DNA from: Methanobrevibacter cuticularis
GTDB lineage: Archaea; Methanobacteriota; Methanobacteria; Methanobacteriales; Methanobacteriaceae
NCBI RefSeq assembly: GCF_001639285.1
Contig: NZ_LWMW01000094.1
Coordinates: 1-33,708 of the forward strand
Length of the DNA stretch: 33,708 bases
Direction: 5' to 3'
The notes beneath the pieces are model-generated. The model ran no database searches and was not told where the DNA came from. It saw nothing but the letters and a program-made list of their open reading frames with translations. Numbering within the stretch: the stretch's first letter is position 1; each line of letters begins with the position of its first letter. The translations under genes were made by a program, and so were the position numbers. Shown one piece after another: positions 1 through 8,506 of this stretch.

Positions 1-1071
1 CCCATATATAAAGATATCAATTCTACAAACTCCATTACTCATTTACGAACAAATAAGAACTTAGATACAATTCCATGAACTGCCCCCCCCCCCTTAAAGT
101 TTTAAGAACTTAAAACCATTATAACAAAAATTAAACACAAAAAATTATCATACTCATAAAAATAAGCTATTTAACCCATCCCCTAATTTTCCACACATTT
201 TTTCATTTAAATGAATATCATGAAAAAATTTTCAAAAAAATGAATCAGACCCTCTGTTTTATCCAAAGCTAGATAAAATCTCAAGTAGAATAATAACATC
301 TACACAATCTTCCAAGAAAAAAATTATAGTAAAAATTCATAATCTTTAGTGAATAATGATCAAAAAAGCACTACTACCCAGGCACATGAAACTAATAACA
401 AAATTAAGCTAAAAAAAGAATATGATGTTTTATCAAAAAGTTTATAATGTTAGATTAAAGAATTATAATTTCATATTTTTATAATAAATCTTTAATTAAA
501 AATTCTATAGTCCTGAAAGAAAATATTCTAATTAATGGTTTGTTGAAATATTAATCTATTTCATAAATATAAGTTGTTATTATCTTTAATTTCTAGAATA
601 ATCTTTAATAATTTTATTATATAAAAAAATATATATTATAATTATTTAATTTAATTAATAGATTAGTATACAAATTTTTTAAAAAACATTATTACTTCAA
701 AACTTTATTTTCTGGACTATAAAAGATTTTTATAAAAAAATAAAATTTGAAATTATGATAATTTTTAAGTAAAGAAAATAATCATAAAAAATAAGAATAT
801 AGTACTTCTCGTGACTTATCTAACATTCGATCATTAACAATTGAGTTTGGAAAAAAGCTCTAAAAACCTTTAAAAACATGAATAAATACTTACAAACTGG
901 AAAAAATATTTTCCATTATTGTTTTGTCCATGTCAAAAAAGTTTGGAAAAATACTATAATTATGAAAAATAACAAATATCACGAAAAGATGGTATTTGAC
1001 TACTCAGAAATAGAAAATAAAGAGCTATAATAAGTAAAGAGTTAATGAAGAAATAAAAATCAGAAAAAATA
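1..1071. other. Gene-poor A+T-rich region
   Basis: I see no supportable gene here. Notable items are an uninterrupted run of 11 C at 83-93, a 14-bp perfect palindrome (TTCATTTAAATGAA) at 202-215, and a small hairpin GGAAAA-AATA-TTTTCC near 900-915. Frames in both directions are broken by frequent stops. The region could contain decayed coding sequence, but nothing is recognisable. Confidence 0.5.
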
Positions 1072-1617
1072 TTAGATATCTGATTTACAAATGCAAAATG
1101 AACATAAAGAATTAGGGTTTTTAATCTGTTTACTTTTAACTGGACAAAAATATTCATCATTGATCTCTTTAATTTTTAAATTTTCGCCAGGAAAAGTTGT
1201 TCCAACAGGATGAATCGGTTTTTGAATCAAAAAAACAGAATAAAAAGTAACTAAAATAGAAATTATATTAAACTTTTCTTCACCATCATAAAGATTATCA
1301 CAATTTAGAAAATTCATGATAGATTTAATAGCTATATTAAACTTTTTTTTATCAATAGTATTTAAGTAATAGCTATTATCATTCTTGATTTCATTAATAC
1401 GAAGCAATTGTGATAAAATAGATTCTGTGTAGTGTTCCTTGTATTGATTTTGAATATATTTAAAATCTTCTCTTAAAAAAGTACTCATACCCATGATTGT
1501 ATTAATTGAAACTTTCTTAGATTCTTCTTTTAAAATTTCAAAAAGATCCATGGCCTCAATTTCTTCATTTTGGCCTAATTTCTTTAATTCGTTTAATAAT
1601 TTTTCTAATTCGCTCAT
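1072..1617 (-). CDS. UPF0305 / DUF2115 family protein
   Basis: A 181-residue protein matching the methanogen-restricted UPF0305 (DUF2115) family, whose function is unknown. The recognisable signature is the C-terminal half: HPVGTTFPG at about 136-144, then FCPVKSKQ at 157-164, then a Cys cluster (C172, C175, C177, with C158 further upstream). The arrangement of Cys residues suggests metal or iron-sulfur binding, but this is inference. The N-terminal ~100 residues are predicted helical and charged. The start has only a weak upstream ribosome site. The gene lies downstream of mtnA on the same strand, separated by a tandem-repeat array, so co-transcription is possible but not shown. It is a single-domain, soluble, cytoplasmic protein with no signal peptide. 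Family assignment is from memory of the motif. Confidence 0.75.
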   Translation of the reverse strand: MSELEKLLNELKKLGQNEEIEAMDLFEILKEESKKVSINTIMGMSTFLREDFKYIQNQYKEHYTESILSQLLRINEIKNDNSYYLNTIDKKKFNIAIKSIMNFLNCDNLYDGEEKFNIISILVTFYSVFLIQKPIHPVGTTFPGENLKIKEINDEYFCPVKSKQIKNPNSLCSFCICKSDI

Positions 1618-1677
1618 TTAATCAAATCAATTAAAAATATATAAAAATTCATTTTACTAATTTTACTTCAATTAGAA

Positions 1678-1787
1678 GTATAATTATTGAAAGTATTAAT
1701 TAATGAAGGTATAATTATTGAAAGTATTAATTAATGAAGGTATAATTATTGAAAATATTAATTAATGAAGGTATAATTAGTGAAAGC
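1678..1787. repeat. Tandem repeat array, 31-bp unit
   Basis: Three full 31-bp units (1678-1708, 1709-1739, 1740-1770) and a partial fourth fill the spacer between mtnA and the DUF2115 gene. The units are nearly identical, which indicates recent expansion. There are no spacers, so this is not CRISPR. Confidence 0.9.
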
Positions 1788-1795
1788 ATGAAAAA

Positions 1796-2761
1796 TCATT
1801 TGTATTTTAGCTTTTGGAAAAAGTCTTGAAATTTATTAGGGTCTATTATTCCTTTTTCTGTTATTATTCCTGTAATAAGATCACTTGGAACTATATCAAA
1901 AGCAGGGTTTATAACTTCAGTCCCCTTTGGAGCTATTCTGCAGCCTCCATAATAAAGAACCTCTTCAGGGTTTCTTTCTTCAATTTCTGTATCATAAATA
2001 GAAATTTCATGATCAAAAGTACTCAAAGGAGCAGCTACATAAAAAGGAACATGAAACCTATTAGCAGATAGGGCAACCATAAGGGAGCCAATTTTGTTAA
2101 CTATACCATCTTTAGCTACCCTATCTGCACCAATTACAACCTTGTTTATTTTTCCTTGTTGCATCAAGTATCCTGCAGCTACATCTGGAATCAATTTCAC
2201 AGGAATGTTTTCTTGCTGCAATTCCCAAACACTAAGTCTTGCTCCTTGACCCACAGGTCTGGTCTCATCACAAATGACATTGATTTTTTTATCTTGATGA
2301 AAGGCAGATCTAACTACTCCAAGAGCTGTTCCGTAATCAACACAAGCCAAGGCTCCTGCGTTACAATGAGTTAATATTGTATCTCCATCTGAAATAATTT
2401 CAGCACCATTGCGACCAATAGCTAAATTAGTATCAATATCTTCATGATACATAGCTATTGCCTCATCAACAGGGTTATCTGAAGCAAGGACTCGATCAAC
2501 TGCCCAAAACAAGTTTACGGCAGTTGGTCTTGAAGCTTTTATTTCTTCAGCTACTTTACGCATATTTTCCCCATCAAGTTGAGCTAATGCCACTCCAAAG
2601 GCTGCTGCCACACCAATAGCTGGAGCACCACGCACAACCATGGTTTTAATAGCTACAATAACATCATTATAATTATCACAAACAAAATAGCTTAATTTAT
2701 CAGGAAGTTTTCTTTGATCTACAAGAATAAGTTTATTATCTTTCCATTCCATTGTTTTCAT
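1796..2761 (-). CDS. mtnA: S-methyl-5-thioribose-1-phosphate isomerase (MtnA / aIF-2B-like)
   Basis: A 321-residue member of the MtnA/eIF2B-alpha-like family, which isomerises 5-methylthioribose-1-phosphate to 5-methylthioribulose-1-phosphate in methionine salvage. Family motifs are intact: VRGAPAIG at 43-50, THCNAGALA at 131-139 with the catalytic Cys133, DETRPVGQGARLS at 165-177, GADRV at 211-215 with the catalytic Asp213, and NKIGS just after. The C-terminus has the usual NPAFD-VPSDLIT pattern. I place the start at the ATG at 2761 because GGTGATC precedes it at normal distance; a TTG 12 bases upstream is less likely. Related archaeal enzymes can act on ribose-1,5-bisphosphate, so the exact substrate is not certain from sequence. 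The gene appears monocistronic, with repeat arrays on both sides. Confidence 0.9.
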   Translation of the reverse strand: MKTMEWKDNKLILVDQRKLPDKLSYFVCDNYNDVIVAIKTMVVRGAPAIGVAAAFGVALAQLDGENMRKVAEEIKASRPTAVNLFWAVDRVLASDNPVDEAIAMYHEDIDTNLAIGRNGAEIISDGDTILTHCNAGALACVDYGTALGVVRSAFHQDKKINVICDETRPVGQGARLSVWELQQENIPVKLIPDVAAGYLMQQGKINKVVIGADRVAKDGIVNKIGSLMVALSANRFHVPFYVAAPLSTFDHEISIYDTEIEERNPEEVLYYGGCRIAPKGTEVINPAFDIVPSDLITGIITEKGIIDPNKFQDFFQKLKYK

Positions 2762-2843
2762 TTGATCACCCAATAATTAACAACATAAATCCATTGCAAA
2801 CAATTAAGAACACCATACTATGATTCATTGCTAATAATTTAAT

Positions 2844-2924
2844 ACAATGTTTAAATTATAGCATATTGCTACAATGTTTAAATTATAGCATATTGCTACA
2901 ATGTTTAAATTATAGTATATTGCT
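2844..2924. repeat. Tandem repeat array, 27-bp unit
   Basis: Three head-to-tail 27-bp units starting ACAATGTTTAAATTATAG lie upstream of mtnA. The third copy differs by one base. Any mtnA promoter would lie within or next to this array. Confidence 0.9.
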
Positions 2925-2976
2925 TAAAATTTGAAACACATGATATATTCATAATCTTCTTTGTTTTCATTATCTA

Positions 2977-3087
2977 TTAATCCATGTTTAATATATCTTT
3001 TATCTTTTTATTATATTCTTTTTGTAGGTTTTTAGCCCTATCTAACTGACTGTTATCTATTCTAATAGTCGTTTTAGGGTTTTCCAT
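2977..3087 (-). CDS. Tiny ribbon-helix-helix-like protein (36 aa)
   Basis: A 36-residue reading frame beginning at an ATG with AGGA 8-9 bases upstream. Its N-terminus, KTTIRID, resembles the beta strand of a ribbon-helix-helix DNA-binding protein, followed by a charged helix (SQLDRAKNLQKEYNKK). It is shorter than usual for this fold (40-50 residues), so it may be a truncated antitoxin or repressor relic. It follows the neighbouring RHH-like relic by 14 bases in the same direction, which suggests the two once formed an operon. No function can be assigned from sequence alone. Confidence 0.45.
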   Translation of the reverse strand: MENPKTTIRIDNSQLDRAKNLQKEYNKKIKDILNMD

Positions 3088-3101
3088 TTTTAAACTTCCT
3101 T

Positions 3102-3266
3102 TTAGCTATAAATAAATTGATATTCTTGTTTTTCTAGTCCTTCTTTAATGTATTTTTCCATCAATTCCATTTGTGTAGTATCTAATTTAGCTGAAGCTAT
3201 TTTTAATTTTCTTATTAATTCAGAATTTAATATTAAACTAGTTTTTTTCTTAGTGGTATAATCACC
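3102..3266 (-). pseudogene. Ribbon-helix-helix protein with lost start codon
   Basis: Read on the minus strand, this frame gives about 52 residues: TTKKKTSLILNSELIRK, then a helical KLDTTQMELMEKYIKEGLE segment. The strand-helix-helix pattern is typical of Arc/MetJ-type DNA-binding proteins that often act as antitoxins. No ATG, GTG or TTG exists where the protein should begin. A good ribosome site (AAGGTGAT) is followed by TATACC, where restoring one G would give ATG-ACC in the right frame, so a single-base deletion probably removed the start. A TATA-like stretch lies upstream near 3275-3295. The broken start is seen in the sequence; the deletion history is inference. Confidence 0.5.
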
Positions 3267-3462
3267 TTATAAAAATTATATTATATAAAAAATATAATTA
3301 TTGCCAAAAATTTCGTGCTTGATTATATCTAAAAATCTAGTTAATTAATTAAAGAATGGATTAATAGAAAAAAATAATACAGGAAAAAGTAGAGCTTCAT
3401 TTTTATGAATCTCATAATTCCCCTTTGTATTTATAATGTTCTTTTAAACTATTTAAAGTTGT

Positions 3463-3488
3463 TATTGTTATTATTAATAATAACAATA
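3463..3488. terminator. 26-bp perfect palindrome after nifB
   Basis: TATTGTTATTATT is followed directly by its exact reverse complement, 22 bases past the nifB stop codon. It could form a cruciform or a weak A/U hairpin at the 3' end of the nifB transcript. Its A+T composition makes a strong terminator unlikely, so the function is uncertain. Confidence 0.35.
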
Positions 3489-3510
3489 TTATAAATGTTT
3501 TTGATTAATA

Positions 3511-4383
3511 TTAGTAATGACTTGCAGGAGTCATGCCTAAATGTTTGTCTTCATTTTTCTTACCAGGAATTCCAAAAGCATCTGCTCTACACTGTGTGCA
3601 GGCTCTGAAAACTGGTATGATTTCTTCAACTTCATCCCTAACTTTCTCGATTTCAGCACAAGTTGGTTTGGAATATTCTTTCATTTTATTTAATGGGATA
3701 AGTGGAAGGACATTCATAAGGGAAGCTCCTCGTTTTTTAACCTCTTTAGCTATTTCTACAATGTGCTCATCATTGAGTCCAGGAATCAATACACTATTCA
3801 CCTTTATAATAACTCCTAGATTTGAAAGCTTTTCAATTCCTTCAAGTTGGTTTTTGATTAATATTTCAACTGCTTCCTTTCCTTTGTAGACTTTTCCTTT
3901 ATATTTAATAAATGAGTATATGTCTTTAGCTATTTCTGGATCAATTGCATTAACTGTTACAGTAACTGTATTTACCCCAAGATTAGCTATTTCTTCTGCC
4001 TTTTCGGGAAGAAGAAGTCCATTAGTACTCATACATTTTATAAGATCTGGGTTTGTATCTCCAAGTTTTTTAAAAAATTCATAGGTTTCTTCATTAGCTA
4101 ATGCATCTCCAGGACCAGCTACCCCAACTACAGAAATAGGGCCTTCTTTTGTAACATCTTTAACATGTTCAATAGCTGCATCTGGATCCATTACACAAGC
4201 AGCAACTCCAGGTCTTGCTTCATCTTTGTTTATATCCCTAGTACAGAAATTACAATAGATATTACATTTAGGAGCTATAGGAACATGAGCCCGACCTACT
4301 TTATCATGCATTTTTTCATTAAAACATGGATGAGCTCTTGTAATATGGGCAAATTTTGAACCTTCGCCTTTTTGTTCTTTCAT
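3511..4383 (-). CDS. nifB: NifB-type radical SAM FeS-cluster carbide synthase
   Basis: A 290-residue stand-alone archaeal NifB. NifB fuses two [4Fe-4S] clusters, inserting carbide and an extra sulfur, to make the [8Fe-9S-C] L-cluster precursor of nitrogenase cofactor. Hallmarks are present: HPC with Cys20, the radical SAM triad Cys40-Cys44-Cys47 (CNIYCNFC), EARPG at 55-59, AGPGD at 89-93, TNG at 120-122, VNA at 144-146 and the C-terminal CTQCRADAFG with Cys262 and Cys265. No NifX/NafY-like domain is fused. I chose the ATG at 4383 because AGAAGGTGA precedes it; a GTG three codons earlier overlaps that site. It lies downstream of mmp17 on the same strand, with no nif structural genes in the window. 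See the finding on MCR activation for a probable role outside nitrogen fixation. Confidence 0.92.
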   Translation of the reverse strand: MKEQKGEGSKFAHITRAHPCFNEKMHDKVGRAHVPIAPKCNIYCNFCTRDINKDEARPGVAACVMDPDAAIEHVKDVTKEGPISVVGVAGPGDALANEETYEFFKKLGDTNPDLIKCMSTNGLLLPEKAEEIANLGVNTVTVTVNAIDPEIAKDIYSFIKYKGKVYKGKEAVEILIKNQLEGIEKLSNLGVIIKVNSVLIPGLNDEHIVEIAKEVKKRGASLMNVLPLIPLNKMKEYSKPTCAEIEKVRDEVEEIIPVFRACTQCRADAFGIPGKKNEDKHLGMTPASHY

Positions 4384-4438
4384 AAGTGTCACCTTCTAAA
4401 TATATGATATAATTAACAGTGAATAGGATAACTAAATA

Positions 4439-4590
4439 ATAAATTATAATAATCTCAACCATTATCCATATAAAATTATAATAATCTCAGCCATTATCCA
4501 TAAAATTATAATAATCTCAACCATTATCCATAAAATTATAATAATCTCAACCATTATCCATAAAATTATAATAATCTCAACCATTATCCA
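4439..4590. repeat. Tandem repeat array, 30-bp unit
   Basis: Five head-to-tail 30-bp units, each containing ATAATCTCAACCATTATCC, lie between mmp17 and nifB. The first copy has a 2-bp insertion and the second a single substitution. The rest of the 4384-4784 spacer shows no gene. Confidence 0.9.
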
Positions 4591-4784
4591 TAAAATTATA
4601 AGAAAATTATAATGAACTTATAGTATGTAATTCATTATATATTATATTTGCTATTAAAATGAAACAGTTTAGTATAGTATAAACTAAGGTTATTGATTAC
4701 TCTAAAACAAGTTAGATATATTTGAATTAGATTTTAGTTACTATTAATACACAATTTCAAGTGAATAAATATAATAATAGAAAT

Positions 4785-5357
4785 TTAAACCTTTTTCAGC
4801 TCTTCAACATATTCTCTACCTTTTTTAATCCAAGAATCTTTAATCAATTCATCAGTGCAAATAATAGCTATTATATCTCCTTGAGAGATGTCTCTAATTA
4901 TTCGAAACCCTTCTGGAATTATTCTAAATGCAGCATCATAAACTCTTTTTTTAAGGTTTTCATATGGATCATCAATTATCAAAGTGTCTAAAATTTCTTG
5001 ATTTCCTTCAAGAATTATACTGGATCTATTAGGTTGATGTATATTTTCTCTACCTTTCTCAAGCCAAAGTTTTCTTAAAACATTCGGAAGAAAATTTTCA
5101 TTAATAATTTTTATTACAGTTTCATTTTCTTCCTTATTGTATTTTATATTGGCAACAGAGCCTAAAGTAGTGAAATTGGAAGTTTTATTCATTTTCATAG
5201 CTAAAATAAACACAACTTCCTTAGGATCTACGCATACTCTCATGTCTTTGATAGATGGAGAAAGTTGAAGGTCTTGGAAGATCTGTTTGATGATCATCTC
5301 ATAAACAGCTGCTCCTTCTTTATCATTAGATTCTACTAACATTGAAATATACCTCAT
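4785..5357 (-). CDS. mmp17: Methanogenesis marker protein 17 (MCR activation complex subunit)
   Basis: A 190-residue protein that I recognise as methanogenesis marker 17 from its N-terminal VESNDKEGAAVYEMI pattern, a central segment on Asp-Pro/function strands, and overall length. Mmp17 is found only in methanogens and co-purifies with McrC, Mmp7, Mmp3 and component A2 in the ATP-dependent complex that reduces F430 in MCR. It has only two Cys, at about 42 and 167. The start is ambiguous: an ATG at 5342 has GAGGT about 8 bases upstream, whereas the ATG at 5357 has no clear ribosome site. The gene is followed by nifB after a 401-base spacer containing repeats. Numbering among the marker families is from memory, so 17 is likely rather than certain. 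Confidence 0.7.
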   Translation of the reverse strand: MRYISMLVESNDKEGAAVYEMIIKQIFQDLQLSPSIKDMRVCVDPKEVVFILAMKMNKTSNFTTLGSVANIKYNKEENETVIKIINENFLPNVLRKLWLEKGRENIHQPNRSSIILEGNQEILDTLIIDDPYENLKKRVYDAAFRIIPEGFRIIRDISQGDIIAIICTDELIKDSWIKKGREYVEELKKV

Positions 5358-5408
5358 TTAAATCAAAAAAGATCCATTTGATATCATTTTTATTTATAAT
5401 ATTATAAT

Positions 5409-5530
5409 GATTAAATATTCCTTTTTATATTATTAAATTATTTAATTAAATACTCCTTTTTATAGTATTAAATTTTATATTATTAAATAACTCAATTAAA
5501 TACTCCTTTTTATAGTATTAAATTATTTAA
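5409..5530. repeat. Degenerate tandem repeats upstream of mmp17
   Basis: Three imperfect copies of a unit built around AATACTCCTTTTTATAGTATTAAAT. This and the following A+T-rich DNA up to 5915 contain no gene, only the spacer between the divergent mmp17 and adhesin genes. Confidence 0.7.
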
Positions 5531-5761
5531 TGCTATTTTTTCTCTTGTCTTTTGCCCATTCCTGAAACAATATTTTTCTGATTAGTTTTTTATCATTTTT
5601 AACATACATTCTTATTAATTTTTATTACCATTATTTTCATAAAGAATTAAATAAAATTAAGTTTTATAATTTTTTGTTGGACTAACATAATAAATTTTTA
5701 CATTATTTATTTTAAGATTTGTTTTTTGGCGTATTTTTTACTAGTTTTTTATTAATGTGAA

Positions 5762-5910
5762 ATTCTTAAGAATATATTTGTTGGACAATTTTTTATTAAA
5801 TATTAATACATACGAACTGTTAGTACTCTATTTAAATATTATGAATAATAAAAATATAGTTGTCATATAAATATTATGACAATTTATTATAAAAAATATA
5901 AAAGGAGGTG
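5762..5910 (+). promoter_or_regulatory. Leader of the first adhesin gene: palindromes and strong RBS
   Basis: A 12-bp perfect palindrome ATTCTTAAGAAT lies at 5762-5773. A hairpin with an 8-bp stem (TTGTCATA / TATGACAA, 7-base loop) lies at 5860-5882. A strong ribosome site, AAAGGAGGTG, at about 5901-5910 sits just before the ATG at 5916. The hairpin is close enough to the ribosome site to affect translation or to serve as an operator; that role is inference. Confidence 0.5.
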
Positions 5911-5915
5911 AAAAA

Positions 5916-7808
5916 ATGAAAAAAAATAAAAACAACTTACCTAAAAAGATTTTAATCCCTACTATAATATTAGTATTGTTCTTTATTAGTTTATCAGGAG
6001 TGAATGCAGCAGATGTGTACATGAATTCAACTAATAACACAATAGCTAATGTTATCGCAAATGGAACAAATGATGGCGACACAATATATCTAGACGAAGG
6101 AACATACAACTATACACATCTTAACAGTACTCAAGGTATACTTATAAATAAAACCTTAAAAATAATCGGAAAAGGAGCAGACAAAACAATAATAGACGCC
6201 AACCAAATGGGCAGAATATTCAACATCACAAATACAGGAAACTTAACACTAATCAACATCACACTAACCAACGCAACCACTACTAATAATGGAGGGGCAA
6301 TCTACAACAACCAAGGAACATTAACAATAACCAACTGCAAGTTCATTAATAACAGTGCAAATATTTATGGTGGAGTAATCTATAATAGTGCAAGCAATCT
6401 TTTTATTAATAATTCTAGTTTTATTAACAATATTGCTACTCACGGAGGAGCTATTCGTCTTGAAAATGGAAATAATAATATTTTGAATAACTCTATTTTT
6501 CTCAATAATATTGGGAAGGCTGGTGGTGGAGCTATCTCTAATCTGGCTAAAAATGGAATAATATATAATTGTAATTTCACCAATAATATTGCAGAAGCAA
6601 ATTATGGTGGTGCAATTACTAATTTGGCTAATAGTGATAACCTTAGTTTAATTAATTCTAATTTCGTGAACAATACTGTAATAAGTGCTAATGGAGGAGC
6701 AATCTATATATATCGTAATGGCGCTGTGATTAATTGTAATTTTATAAATAATACTGCCGAAAATGGTAATGGAGGAAGTATTTACATTTATCCTGATGTT
6801 ATCATAGATATATATAATTCTAGTTTCATAAATAATAATGCAACTAAATATGGTGGGGCAATCGCTAGTGATAGAAATACTATTGTAAATATACATAATA
6901 CGGTTTTCAGTAACAACAATGGTAGTCATGGTGGGGCAATCATGAATTTCGGTACAAGTATGAAGATATATAATTCCACTTTCATTAAAAATACTGCGAC
7001 TGAAAATGGAGGTGCAATCGCTAATCAAAATAATGGTGCAATTACTTCATTTAATTCTAGTTTCATAAATAATAATGCAACTAAATATGGTGGGGCAATC
7101 TATAACAATGGTAGTAGTCTGAATATTACTGATTGTAATATAATCAATAACTCCAATGGAATATATATAAATTATGGATCACAAAATACAACAATTAATT
7201 ACAATAGAATTTTCAATAATACAAATTATGATTTATATAACAATGGCAGTAATATAAATGCTGATCTTAACTGGTGGGGGAATAATACTCCAGACAAGAT
7301 TATAGGTATTATTCCTAATAATTATTTTGTTATGAATGTTACTAACACTACTTCTTTAAATTCCAATGGTACTATCACATTCCAATACACTTTTAAATTA
7401 AATAATACTGATTCTTTTGATGCTAGTTTATTACCTTACTTTACTACAGAAGTATATACTAATCTCACTATTGATATTATAACTAGTTTTGATGCTAGAT
7501 TTGATAGAACCTTTAATGTTACTGTCAATACCACTGAAGATATACTTTACACTTTTATAACTGATAATGAAGTTCAAACATTAGAAGGTAATAGTGTAAT
7601 ACCACCTGAACCAGAACCAACACCAACTCCTACACCAACTCCTACACCAGTACCACCTACACCTACTCCTACTCCAGAACCAAACAATAACCAAACAAAT
7701 GATAATCCAGAAGCTAATGCTACTATGAAACCGACAGGAATACCAATAAACATACTACTTGTAGTGTTGTTAAGTTTAATAGGATTTGGATATTACCGTA
7801 AACAATAA
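5916..7808 (+). CDS. Adhesin-like protein with GGAI beta-helix repeats and C-terminal anchor
   Basis: A 630-residue secreted surface protein. Residues 1 to about 32 form a signal peptide (Lys-rich start, hydrophobic core, probable cleavage after VNA). Residues 40 to about 470 are a right-handed beta-helix rich in Asn, with repeated FINNxAxxxGGAI motifs like those of chlamydial polymorphic membrane proteins. A more globular segment follows to about 560, then a Pro/Thr spacer (PTPTPTPTP type) at about 562-590 that probably crosses the pseudomurein wall. A transmembrane helix and short basic tail (YYRKQ) end the protein. The motif NPEANATMKPTGIPI just before the helix is shared with the adhesin at 30151-33708. 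The ribosome site is strong. Asn codons shift from AAC-rich near 6110-6345 to AAT-rich afterwards, hinting at mosaic origin. Its ligand is unknown. Confidence 0.88.
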   Translation: MKKNKNNLPKKILIPTIILVLFFISLSGVNAADVYMNSTNNTIANVIANGTNDGDTIYLDEGTYNYTHLNSTQGILINKTLKIIGKGADKTIIDANQMGRIFNITNTGNLTLINITLTNATTTNNGGAIYNNQGTLTITNCKFINNSANIYGGVIYNSASNLFINNSSFINNIATHGGAIRLENGNNNILNNSIFLNNIGKAGGGAISNLAKNGIIYNCNFTNNIAEANYGGAITNLANSDNLSLINSNFVNNTVISANGGAIYIYRNGAVINCNFINNTAENGNGGSIYIYPDVIIDIYNSSFINNNATKYGGAIASDRNTIVNIHNTVFSNNNGSHGGAIMNFGTSMKIYNSTFIKNTATENGGAIANQNNGAITSFNSSFINNNATKYGGAIYNNGSSLNITDCNIINNSNGIYINYGSQNTTINYNRIFNNTNYDLYNNGSNINADLNWWGNNTPDKIIGIIPNNYFVMNVTNTTSLNSNGTITFQYTFKLNNTDSFDASLLPYFTTEVYTNLTIDIITSFDARFDRTFNVTVNTTEDILYTFITDNEVQTLEGNSVIPPEPEPTPTPTPTPTPVPPTPTPTPEPNNNQTNDNPEANATMKPTGIPINILLVVLLSLIGFGYYRKQ

Positions 7809-7829
7809 AAATTAAAATTTAAACTTTGA

Positions 7830-8115
7830 GAGTGTCCCATAATTCGCTTTTTTAGAAATTTTCATGAAATTAATTTTCATATAAATCATTTAAATATTAA
7901 ATAACTGACAAAATATCCATTAATACCTATAACAAAGTAATTATTTTATTTAATTCAATTTTTAAAGAGTTTATATTATTTTAAATTTAAATAATATATT
8001 TTATAAAGATTATTTTTAAAAAATAAAATAATATATATGCCTATATAATATTTAAAGATATTAAATGTGAAATATTTTCATTAAATTTTTTAAAAATCTT
8101 AATTATGGGACACTC
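7830..8115. mobile_element. MITE-like element with 15-bp terminal inverted repeats
   Basis: GAGTGTCCCATAATT at 7830-7844 is exactly matched by its reverse complement at 8101-8115, enclosing about 256 bp of A+T-rich DNA without a coding frame. It begins 21 bases after the adhesin stop codon. A related inverted-repeat pair occurs at 29895-30029. I found no clear target-site duplication, so this could be an internally deleted insertion-sequence remnant. Confidence 0.6.
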
Positions 8116-8362
8116 ACACTTTCTTCTTTTTTTCTTCTTTTTACTTTTTAAATTTACAATATAACCTCATACTTAATCAAATAACCAATCTTAATTTTCC
8201 CAAAAAAAAGAGTTAAAAAAAAAATAATTTATCACCAAAATTAAATCTTCAATAACCTCTTATTATAAATAAATAAGGTAAAAATTAACCTTGTTTTAAA
8301 TACTACACAAATAAAAATTAGTTTCATGTATAGCTAACAAAAAAGTATTGAATAAAAAAATC

Positions 8363-8387
8363 AGCTATACGAAAATATCGTATAGCT
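8363..8387. promoter_or_regulatory. 10-bp inverted repeat upstream of the ATPase gene
   Basis: AGCTATACGA and its reverse complement TCGTATAGCT are separated by 5 bases. A further GTATAGCT half-site lies about 30 bases upstream. The position, about 120 bases before the ATPase/nuclease gene, fits an operator for a repressor, though it could be a hairpin. Otherwise 8116-8506 shows no gene. Confidence 0.4.
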
Positions 8388-8506
8388 CCAAAAAATAATA
8401 AAAAATGTTGAGAATCAGTAGGGAAAAAATAGTACAAACATTCCATAATGAATCATTATATTTATATCTTTAAAAAATCAATAGCAACAATAATGGAGTA
8501 ATTTCT

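Noticed and set aside
960..1160. A 66-residue minus-strand frame
   Set aside because: It overlaps the 3' part of the DUF2115 gene in another frame, is Phe/Ile-rich low-complexity sequence, and has no convincing ribosome site.
7830..8115. A transcription terminator formed by the 15-bp inverted repeat
   Set aside because: The arms are about 256 bases apart, too far for a simple terminator, and a related pair with a different interior occurs elsewhere, so a mobile element is more likely.
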